Assembly: GCF_040549045.1 (NCBI RefSeq) | Contig: NZ_JBEWTB010000002.1 | Location: 2,432,001-2,496,000, forward strand | Source: Endozoicomonas sp. NE40 | Lineage (GTDB): Bacteria > Pseudomonadota > Gammaproteobacteria > Pseudomonadales > Endozoicomonadaceae | Direction: 5' to 3' | DNA: 64,000 nt | In this document: positions 45,168-52,034 of the stretch, piece after piece | How positions within the stretch are numbered: the first letter of the stretch is position 1 | Layout: each line of letters opens with the position of its first letter | Notes under the pieces: generated by a model | Seen by the model: the letters and a program-made list of their open reading frames with translations, nothing else | Database searches by the model: none | What the model was told of the DNA's origin: nothing | Position numbers and translations under genes: made by a program

Positions 45168-46550
45168 ATGACCAACAACAATGTCTCTGGCCTGCGCAGA
45201 AAAACAACTCATAAAACGATTCAGAAAACGATCGCCTCTATCCTCTCTGTAGCAGCCTGTTCGACAGCAATAGCTTCTACTGCAGAGACAGGACGATGGG
45301 GAATCGGCGTTTCAGCCCGTCACGGCACGATTCCTTATAACACGGATCGTGCAGATTCTGTTCGAACGACAATCCCACAGATTTTTTATGAAGGTGAACG
45401 CGTTTTCCTGCGCGATCTGGAATGGGGTGTAAAAGCCTATGAAGAAGGTGACAATCGCATTAATGCGGTGGTCAAACGGCGCTTTGTAAGCATCCCTCGT
45501 CGTATGCAAAATGAGTATCAGGAAGACTCTCTGGACTGGGGGCTACAATGGATTCACCGGGTAAACGACGAGCGCAGCTGGCGGTTTGAAGCACTGACAG
45601 AAACGAAATCCAGGTCACAGTTTTATGCCGGTCATGACTGGCAACTGCAATACGGTGATCTGGAACTTAATCCAAGTGCAGGCCTGCGTTACAAATCCAG
45701 AAAATTTAACAGTTATTATTATGGCCTGAGCGATTATGAAGAGTTCAATGGCCAGAAAGTCGGTGCAGGCGTTGAGGCTGAAGCGGGTGTCAGCCTTCGT
45801 TATCCACTGATTGGCGGGCTGTATTTAACCGGTGCGCTGGAGTACGTTTACCTTGACTCCAATGCTCGTAAGTCTCCTCATGTGAACAGCAACGGTCATG
45901 GCGCAATCCGGCTTGGTTTTATCTACTTTGATGAGCCTTCCTCCGGCACTGGAACCGCGCCCGCTATGGCTGAAGGTTCTTACCTGCGAGGGGCTCATGG
46001 CTGGGCAACACCGTCGGATATGAACGAAATACTTCGTTTTAAGTCTGAGCGCGATGCTTACAACAACCAGATGAGTTCTGTTTTTTATGGCCATCCATTA
46101 CGACAGGACTGGCTGGGGCTGCCGGTTGATGTGTACCTTCACAGTGGTATCGTCTACCACTATGAAAAAGACAAAGTAGACGAGAATGGCAGGAAGGTTC
46201 AGGACCCGGTCTGGGAAGGGGTGGTTTCCATCAAGGCTTATTACAACTTCACCTGGCCGACTCGCTGGCGCTTTGGTATTGCTGAAGGCTTGTCTTATGT
46301 CAGCAGGCTGACCTACAACGAATGGCAGGAGATGGACAAAAAAGGTAATAAAGGCAGCAAACTGATGAATTACCTGGATGTCAGCTTCGACGCTAACGTT
46401 GGCGATCTGTTCCGCAGCAAGTCTCTGGAAAACCTGTGGGCTGGTTACAGCATGCATCACCGGTCTTCTATTTTTAAACAGGCATCCCAGTTTGGTCGTA
46501 TAAAAGGCGGCAGTAACTTTAATACCCTCTACCTGCAATACCACTTTTAA
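45168..46550 (+). CDS. MipA/OmpV-like outer-membrane protein with a second barrel-like half
   Basis: A 460-residue protein with a long N-terminal region and signal peptide (cleavage likely near residues 36-38, IASTAETGRWGIGVS). Residues about 40-245 match the MipA/OmpV pattern: GRWGIGVSARHGTIPY, DLEWGVKAYEEGD, NPSAGLRYKS, and an aromatic strand end. The second half (about 255-460) is another run of amphipathic strands ending in YSMHHRSSIFKQ and GGSNFNTLYLQYHF, a typical outer-membrane C-terminal Phe. MipA proteins are usually about 250 residues, so this looks like a fusion or extended barrel. Function is unknown. Confidence 0.6.
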   Translation: MTNNNVSGLRRKTTHKTIQKTIASILSVAACSTAIASTAETGRWGIGVSARHGTIPYNTDRADSVRTTIPQIFYEGERVFLRDLEWGVKAYEEGDNRINAVVKRRFVSIPRRMQNEYQEDSLDWGLQWIHRVNDERSWRFEALTETKSRSQFYAGHDWQLQYGDLELNPSAGLRYKSRKFNSYYYGLSDYEEFNGQKVGAGVEAEAGVSLRYPLIGGLYLTGALEYVYLDSNARKSPHVNSNGHGAIRLGFIYFDEPSSGTGTAPAMAEGSYLRGAHGWATPSDMNEILRFKSERDAYNNQMSSVFYGHPLRQDWLGLPVDVYLHSGIVYHYEKDKVDENGRKVQDPVWEGVVSIKAYYNFTWPTRWRFGIAEGLSYVSRLTYNEWQEMDKKGNKGSKLMNYLDVSFDANVGDLFRSKSLENLWAGYSMHHRSSIFKQASQFGRIKGGSNFNTLYLQYHF

Positions 46551-46570
46551 TAAGGGTGATATGCCAGAAA

Positions 46571-46601
46571 AAATCACCCGGCCATTAAAACCGGGTGATT
46601 T
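46571..46601. terminator. Bidirectional terminator between mipA-like gene and znuB
   Basis: A stem AAATCACCCGG / CCGGGTGATTT with a 9-base loop lies between the convergent genes. On the minus strand it is followed by a run of six T, so it should terminate zur-znuCB. On the plus strand the tail is weaker. Confidence 0.7.
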
Positions 46602-46612
46602 AAGAACGGGTA

Positions 46613-47419
46613 TTACTCTCTTAATGTCGTGTAGATCATGCTGAACAGAAACAGTATAAAGCAGACGACAACAACCGACGGACCAGCGGGGGTGTCCAGA
46701 TGCCAGGAGGCTGATAGTCCACCGCATACGCCCAGCAAGCCAAACCCGCTGGCCAGAACCGCCATTTGTTCCGGGGTGCGTGCAAATTTCTGGGCGGTGG
46801 CTGCAGGAATGATCATGAGCGAGGTGATCAGCAGAACGCCAACAATTTTCATGGCAATAGCAATCACAAGCGCCATCAGCAGAGTTAACACCAGTCTGGC
46901 TCTTTGTACCGGAAAGCCTTCTACCTGGGCCAGCTCAGCGTGAATGGTCATGGCAAGCAATGGACGCCAGAGCCAGATAAGAGCACCAAGCACGATTACC
47001 CCGCCGCCATAAATCCAGAACAGATCTTCTACACCGGTTGCCAGCAGGTCGCCGAACAGATAGGACATCATATCGATCCGTACATTGCCGGCAAAACTGA
47101 TGGCGACAAGACCTATGGATAAGCTGCTGTGAGCCAGTATGCCCAGCAGGGTGTCTGAAGCCATGCGTTTCTGGTTTTGCATCAGTACCAGAATCAGGGC
47201 CAGAAGCAGTGAGCAGAAGATAACGGCAAGGTTCAGGTCAATATCCAGCAATAACCCAATGGCAACCCCGAGCAGGGCCGAGTGAGACAGCGTGTCGCCA
47301 AAGTAAGCCATACGCTGCCAGACCACAAAACATCCCAGGGGGCCGGCAATCAGGGCCACACCAAAGCCCGCGAGCATTGCATGGAACAACAGATCAGAAA
47401 TCATGAGGTCAGAAATCAT
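46613..47419 (-). CDS. znuB: Zinc ABC transporter permease ZnuB
   Basis: A 268-residue inner-membrane permease with about eight helices. The family opening GCFVVWQRMAYFGDTLSHSALLGVA and the later MKIVGVLLITSLMIIPAATA segment are clear. Its start overlaps the znuC stop (ATGA). The first residues contain a short duplication (MISDLMISDLL), so the true start may be the second Met. Confidence 0.94.
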   Translation of the reverse strand: MISDLMISDLLFHAMLAGFGVALIAGPLGCFVVWQRMAYFGDTLSHSALLGVAIGLLLDIDLNLAVIFCSLLLALILVLMQNQKRMASDTLLGILAHSSLSIGLVAISFAGNVRIDMMSYLFGDLLATGVEDLFWIYGGGVIVLGALIWLWRPLLAMTIHAELAQVEGFPVQRARLVLTLLMALVIAIAMKIVGVLLITSLMIIPAATAQKFARTPEQMAVLASGFGLLGVCGGLSASWHLDTPAGPSVVVVCFILFLFSMIYTTLRE

Positions 47420-48174
47420 GGCGTGTCTCCAGTATCATCAGCCTTGTGAACAACGTTTCCGTCAACGGTGTGTTCATGGTCGTGATGATGGGTATAAACC
47501 GCCAGTTCGTCAGACTCCCTGCCGAACATTTTGTGATAGGCCGGGTCCCTGCGAACCTGCTGCGGAGGGCCGGAGCAGCAGATGTGATGGTTCAGACAAA
47601 CGACCCTATTGGTAGAAGCCATGACCAGATGCAGGTCGTGGGACACCATGAGTACCGAACAGCCCTGCTCGTTCCTCAGTTCTGTGATCAGATGATAAAG
47701 TTCTTTCTGCCCATTGACATCGACACCCTGAGCCGGTTCGTCCAGTACCAGCAGGTGTGGGTTGTGAAGCAGCGCCCTGGCCAGCAGGGTTCTCTGCAGT
47801 TCACCTCCGGACAGAGATTGCACCGGAGAATTGATGACATGCCCTACCCCGGTTCTGCCCAGGGCATTTTTGATATCTGAAACAGGCTGGTTGGTCAGGG
47901 ACAGGAAGCGCTTAACCGTCAGAGGCATGGTGTTATCCACGTAAAGCTTCTGAGGCATATAGCCGATTTGTAAACCACGTTTGATGGTCCTCTGTCCTGA
48001 ATCAGGTTTCTGCAAGCCCAGAACTATACGAACCAGCGTCGTTTTTCCTGCTCCATTCGGACCGATAAGCGTCACAATTTCCCCCGGGTTCAGATCCAGA
48101 GAAATATTGGAAAGCACGGTTCGTTCCCTGTACGCCAGATTGATGTTGTTAAGGCTTATTAGTGTTTGTGACAT
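47416..48174 (-). CDS. znuC: Zinc ABC transporter ATPase ZnuC
   Basis: Walker A is GPNGAGKTT, the signature LSGGELQRTLLARAL and Walker B LLVLDEPAQGVD, as in ZnuC. The C-terminus is His-rich (YTHHHDHEH), common in zinc transporter ATPases. The start at 48174 (MSQTLISLNN) has GGA six bases upstream; an in-frame start at 48237 would overlap zur. It works with ZnuB and the periplasmic ZnuA, whose gene lies at the right edge of the window. Confidence 0.95.
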   Translation of the reverse strand: MSQTLISLNNINLAYRERTVLSNISLDLNPGEIVTLIGPNGAGKTTLVRIVLGLQKPDSGQRTIKRGLQIGYMPQKLYVDNTMPLTVKRFLSLTNQPVSDIKNALGRTGVGHVINSPVQSLSGGELQRTLLARALLHNPHLLVLDEPAQGVDVNGQKELYHLITELRNEQGCSVLMVSHDLHLVMASTNRVVCLNHHICCSGPPQQVRRDPAYHKMFGRESDELAVYTHHHDHEHTVDGNVVHKADDTGDTP

Positions 48175-48223
48175 CGTAATCCGTGAAAAATAGGCTGACC
48201 TGAGAAGGTAAAAACCGCTCTGG

Positions 48224-48733
48224 TCATGACGGTTCATTCATGTCGGTATCAGGCGTGTCACCGGAGGTAACACAATTACGACACAGACCGGTTAATTCAA
48301 TGGAGCTTTCGGAGACAACAAAACCCTGCTCAGACGCACAGGACTGAATGGCATTATTTATAGCAGCATGATCCACTTCCTGGGTGGTTCTGCACTGTTT
48401 GCAGATCAGGAAAGTGCCATGGTGTAACTCGCCCGGGTGTGGGCAGCCAATAAAAGCATTCAGTGAAGATAATCGGTGAATAAGCCCCTGTTCCAGCAGA
48501 AAATCCAGAGCCCGGTAAACGGTGGGAGGCTGCGCAGGCCTGGCTTCCAGTTTTGCCAGCTGGGCTAAAACATCGTAGGCCCCAACGGGCTGATGGCTTT
48601 GCCAGACCAGTTCCAGAACGGTTTTTCGCAGAGGCGTAAGACGAACCCCGTTGCTCTGGCAGATATCAGAGGCTGTCTGAAGTGCCTCTTCTATGCATTC
48701 GTCATGATTGTGGGGGTGATAAACACTGCTCAT
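48224..48733 (-). CDS. zur: Zinc uptake regulator Zur (Fur family)
   Basis: Zur represses zinc uptake genes when zinc-loaded. The 169-residue protein has a winged helix (LTPLRKTVLELVWQS ... PPTVYRALDFLLEQGLIHRL), a regulatory His-rich strip (GCPHPGELHHGTFLICKQC) and a second Cys pair (CRNCV), giving the structural zinc site. It is the first gene of zur-znuC-znuB and is preceded by a Zur box, indicating autoregulation. Confidence 0.94.
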   Translation of the reverse strand: MSSVYHPHNHDECIEEALQTASDICQSNGVRLTPLRKTVLELVWQSHQPVGAYDVLAQLAKLEARPAQPPTVYRALDFLLEQGLIHRLSSLNAFIGCPHPGELHHGTFLICKQCRTTQEVDHAAINNAIQSCASEQGFVVSESSIELTGLCRNCVTSGDTPDTDMNEPS

Positions 48734-48778
48734 TGTTTGGGATATATAGCGCCGGGTTAATGACTCGAAAAATGTAAT

Positions 48779-48791
48779 GTTACATTATAAC
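48779..48791. promoter_or_regulatory. Zur box upstream of zur-znuCB
   Basis: GTTACATTATAAC (reverse strand GTTATAATGTAAC) is near the gammaproteobacterial Zur consensus GTTATAATATAAC. It lies about 45 bases upstream of the zur start, where a repressor would block the operon promoter. An overlapping palindrome ATGTAA-TG-TTACAT is at 48772-48785. Confidence 0.65.
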
Positions 48792-48840
48792 CCGAATTGG
48801 TATGGATTTAATCGGACAGATGTCTGCCCGATGGTTACGC

Positions 48841-50373
48841 TTATTCATTATCCAGTGGAGGTGGTTCCGTGGGATGCCAGGATGAAGAAGTAGAGCCGCC
48901 TGAAGGTTTTTGTACCGGCTTTCTCAAGGGTTCATGTCGGGAGAAAGAGACATCGTCTGTTTCGTCTTCACCGGTCTGAGTGGATGCAGAGAACGTTCTG
49001 AATGGCACCTCTACAGGCTCGATTTTCCTTTGGGAAAGGAAGTTTTCCAGATGCTCTCTCAGCTCCTGCTCCCGAAAGGCGTTACCCTTTGCTGCCAGTG
49101 AAGGATAGGCATTTTTCAGCATAGTTATGGTTTGCTCTATTGCTTCGCCCATTGGCAGTTGCACGTTATCGTAGTACAGAGGGCGACTGATCCTTTGTGC
49201 CGCTAAATCGCGATATTCCTGTGGGAAGTGACTGTTGTCCGTTATGCCCCGGCCCTCCAGTTTTTCGACTTTTTGCATGGCTTTCAGCCGTGATCTGGAC
49301 CAGTAAGCGGTTTGAGTCTGTTGAACCGCCCCGGCTTTTTCTTTCTGCAGCTTGGCATGGTCTTTTGAGCGCAGGTGAACTCGTTCCAACAGAATCGCTT
49401 TTTTATGATCTTCTGGCGATTCGCTGTTCAGAAGCTCTATTGCCTGCTTTGCCCAGGGCTCGTTAATTCTCTGGAGCTCCCTGATCTTTCGGGTTATGTG
49501 CTTGCCTTCAGGGACATCAGCACGGTCAATAGCTTGCTCACCCTCCTCAAACATCTGGTCGACAGCCAGTTCTGCCGGAGACTGGTATTTGAAGCTGTCC
49601 TGATGAGGCGTGTCGGCCATTTCACGCTTACGGCTCCAGTCTTCTTCCTGTTCTTCTGATGGCGTACGGGGGACAGGAGCGTTTTCTTCTGATGGTGAAG
49701 AGCTGCTCCAGCTTGTTGGAGGGCTGTATATTCTTCTGGCGTACTCACAGGCTACGTTGTACAGCGCCAGCTTGACGGTCTGGTCGTCAAGGGCTTTATC
49801 CAGCCGTTCTATCGTGGCTTTTTTTATGCCAGCCTGAGATAAAATCTCTGTGACGCCTGAGCGCAGCTCCTGCATTTGCGTCACACGACAGATTTGTTTA
49901 CTGTCCACCGCCATGTCCGCTACTTTTTTGGCTCCGTCCAGAGGGTCACCCACCATTTCTGAGGGGTGTGTAACCGCGTCGGTGATTCTGGCAATGGTCT
50001 GGTCAAATGCTTCCCGTTCAGTTTGAGAGTCTTTCAGAAGTGCTTTGACATCGACCACCATCAGGCTGGACACGGCTTTATAAGGCCGTGTCGTGCGTTT
50101 TGAGATAGCCCCGGCAAGCGCCCTGGCAAAGGCTTGTTCTTCCTGTTTGCTAATCTCTTCAAACTTTGCCTGTCTGGCGTCCAGAAACTTTCTCTTCCAG
50201 CTGGTAGGGGGCCAGAACAGTTTGACCAGCATGCCTTTGAACTTTTGCGACCCGGTTCCCTTAAACTCACCCGCAACGATTTTGCCGTTGCGAAGCCGGA
50301 GTACCTGGTCGTCATTGTATTTTTGAGTGAATCTTTCTGCTTGTTGAATCAGATTGGCAGGTATACCAAGCAT
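48841..50373 (-). CDS. Orphan effector-like protein, 510 aa
   Basis: No family is recognised. The start at 50373 has AAGGA six bases upstream. The N-terminal about 220 residues are helical (FEEISKQEEQAFARALAGAIS, TIERLDKALDDQTVKLALY). A Ser/Pro/Glu-rich linker follows (SWSSSSPSEENAPVPRTPSEEQEEDW), then a second helical domain with many charged residues (QRINEPWAKQAIELLN, RVHLRSKDHAKLQKEK). It ends in a disordered Ser/Pro tail (GGSTSSSWHPTEPPP). There are no signal peptide or membrane helix. It separates zur from thrB. The architecture resembles secreted effectors, but this is inference. Confidence 0.6.
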   Translation of the reverse strand: MLGIPANLIQQAERFTQKYNDDQVLRLRNGKIVAGEFKGTGSQKFKGMLVKLFWPPTSWKRKFLDARQAKFEEISKQEEQAFARALAGAISKRTTRPYKAVSSLMVVDVKALLKDSQTEREAFDQTIARITDAVTHPSEMVGDPLDGAKKVADMAVDSKQICRVTQMQELRSGVTEILSQAGIKKATIERLDKALDDQTVKLALYNVACEYARRIYSPPTSWSSSSPSEENAPVPRTPSEEQEEDWSRKREMADTPHQDSFKYQSPAELAVDQMFEEGEQAIDRADVPEGKHITRKIRELQRINEPWAKQAIELLNSESPEDHKKAILLERVHLRSKDHAKLQKEKAGAVQQTQTAYWSRSRLKAMQKVEKLEGRGITDNSHFPQEYRDLAAQRISRPLYYDNVQLPMGEAIEQTITMLKNAYPSLAAKGNAFREQELREHLENFLSQRKIEPVEVPFRTFSASTQTGEDETDDVSFSRHEPLRKPVQKPSGGSTSSSWHPTEPPPLDNE

Positions 50374-50429
50374 GCTGCATCCTTGCTGTTTTTTCTGTTC
50401 TTGCTGTTGTCCCTTAAAGCAAGAATAGG

Positions 50430-51428
50430 TCAGGGAAGTACCGGGATGTTTTCCTGACTTCGTAAAAACACCATTTTTTTAAATTCATCCGGGTCCTTGA
50501 AGTTGAGAACCTGGTTTTCCTTATGTTCTTTATCTACTTCCTGCTCAGGATGAACAAAGGTAATAATGCGGGAAATCCAGAAGCGGAAGGCTGCAAGGCG
50601 CAACATCAGGGGCCATGCCTCTCTTTCCTGTGGCGTAAATGAACGAACCTGTGAGTAGGCATGGGTTATGGCCGTCAAGCGATTGTCGTTCAGCGAGAGG
50701 TCGGGATTAATGCACCAGTCATTGACGGTCACTGCCAGATCATAAAGCAGACAGTCGTGGCAAGCGTTGTAAAAGTCGATAATGCCGGTAATCTTTCCCT
50801 GATCGAACAAAACATTATCGTGGAACAGGTCGCCATGGATCAGCCCTGCTGGTAGCTGGCTGAATGTGGATCGCTCATAGGTGGATAGCTCAGAAGTGAT
50901 GTCCTGCCAGAGCGTCAGCATCTGTCCTGCCTCTTCTGAAGGCACAAGTGAACTGAGTCGATTAACCTGAAGCTTCAGCCACGGGATGCCCCGCTGGTTT
51001 TCCTGTTGCAGGCTGGATTTTTGCCCAATCCGATGCAGCTTTGCCAGCTGTGTACCAACCTGGCTGCAATGTTCAGCACTGATCGTAGTCAGATGTCTGC
51101 CTGAAAAGCACGGACTGATCAGACAGGGCTTACCTTTTAATGTATGCAGGGCCTGTCCCTGCCTGTCTCTGATGGGCGCAGGAACCCGGATGCCCCCCTC
51201 ACTGAGCTCTGTTGTGAAGTTAATGAAAAAAGGCAGGGTCTCTTCAGGCAGGTATTCAAACAGCGTCAGAACATAGCGTTGTTGTGTACTGCCGGACTTC
51301 AGGTCGATGAAGTAATTGGTATTCTCGACGCCGCTTTCGATACCTGTAAAATCGTACAGGGCTCCAAGATCATAATGTGATAACAGCGATTCTATGTCAC
51401 TGGCTGACAAGTGGGTGTAAACAGACAT
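50430..51428 (-). CDS. thrB: Homoserine kinase ThrB (aminoglycoside-phosphotransferase fold)
   Basis: Phosphorylates homoserine in threonine synthesis. Unlike the GHMP-type ThrB of E. coli, this is the APH-fold type found in Pseudomonas. Motifs are GIESGVENTNYFI near the N-terminus, the catalytic loop LIHGDLFHDNVLFD and the metal-binding IIDFYNACHD. At 332 residues it has family length. It precedes the DUF2782 gene's 3' end, with both transcribed leftward in the same order as in Pseudomonas. Confidence 0.92.
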   Translation of the reverse strand: MSVYTHLSASDIESLLSHYDLGALYDFTGIESGVENTNYFIDLKSGSTQQRYVLTLFEYLPEETLPFFINFTTELSEGGIRVPAPIRDRQGQALHTLKGKPCLISPCFSGRHLTTISAEHCSQVGTQLAKLHRIGQKSSLQQENQRGIPWLKLQVNRLSSLVPSEEAGQMLTLWQDITSELSTYERSTFSQLPAGLIHGDLFHDNVLFDQGKITGIIDFYNACHDCLLYDLAVTVNDWCINPDLSLNDNRLTAITHAYSQVRSFTPQEREAWPLMLRLAAFRFWISRIITFVHPEQEVDKEHKENQVLNFKDPDEFKKMVFLRSQENIPVLP

Positions 51429-51544
51429 AACTTCCTTAATGTGTTCCCTTTCAGGCCCTTATGCACTCTCTATATGCACTATTGCGCTTGCACTGGTGTT
51501 GTATTTATTGGTCGTACTCTTTATTGGTCGTACCCTGGCGGGTT

Positions 51545-51940
51545 TCATTTCCATTGGAAAATGGTCCACGATGGTACCAGCATGCCGGGTTTGTCGGCCC
51601 GAATAAAGTTTCCCTGATTATCCGCAGCAATCAGAAAGTACGGGGGGCCTATCTTCGGTGTCACATGAATGGCGTACAGGAAAGGGCCGATACGGTATTC
51701 TCGAATGGTTCGGTCTTCTCCTGAGCGAATCACAACGGTTGTGTCATCGCGTTGTTCAAGCTCTTCCGGTCGCAGGTTTTTGGAGATTTTCTGGAAGTCC
51801 GCTTCACTGATCACATTGGCTTCAGGGCTGACTTCTGGTGGCCTTTCCAGGTTGGCTTGTTCTGAATCCGGCGCTCTGGTCGCGCACCCTGTTATGAAAA
51901 GACTGGCAGCCATCAGCGATACTGTGAGTTGTTTCTTCAT
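51545..51940 (-). CDS. DUF2782 lipoprotein
   Basis: A 131-residue protein with a lipoprotein signal peptide (MKKQLTVSLMAASLFITGC, lipobox ITGC, Cys at residue 19). The mature part contains VVIRSGEDRTIREYRIGPFLYAIHVTPKIGPPYFLI, typical of DUF2782. These proteins lie between thrB and polA in Pseudomonas. Function is unknown. Confidence 0.85.
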   Translation of the reverse strand: MKKQLTVSLMAASLFITGCATRAPDSEQANLERPPEVSPEANVISEADFQKISKNLRPEELEQRDDTTVVIRSGEDRTIREYRIGPFLYAIHVTPKIGPPYFLIAADNQGNFIRADKPGMLVPSWTIFQWK

Positions 51941-52034
51941 GGTGTGTCTCGCTCATCATCCATTAGGGCATTAAAATAGCCGCAGTAGCTGAGTTTACTC
52001 GGAATTCTCTAACCCGAATATCTTTTAAAAAGTA

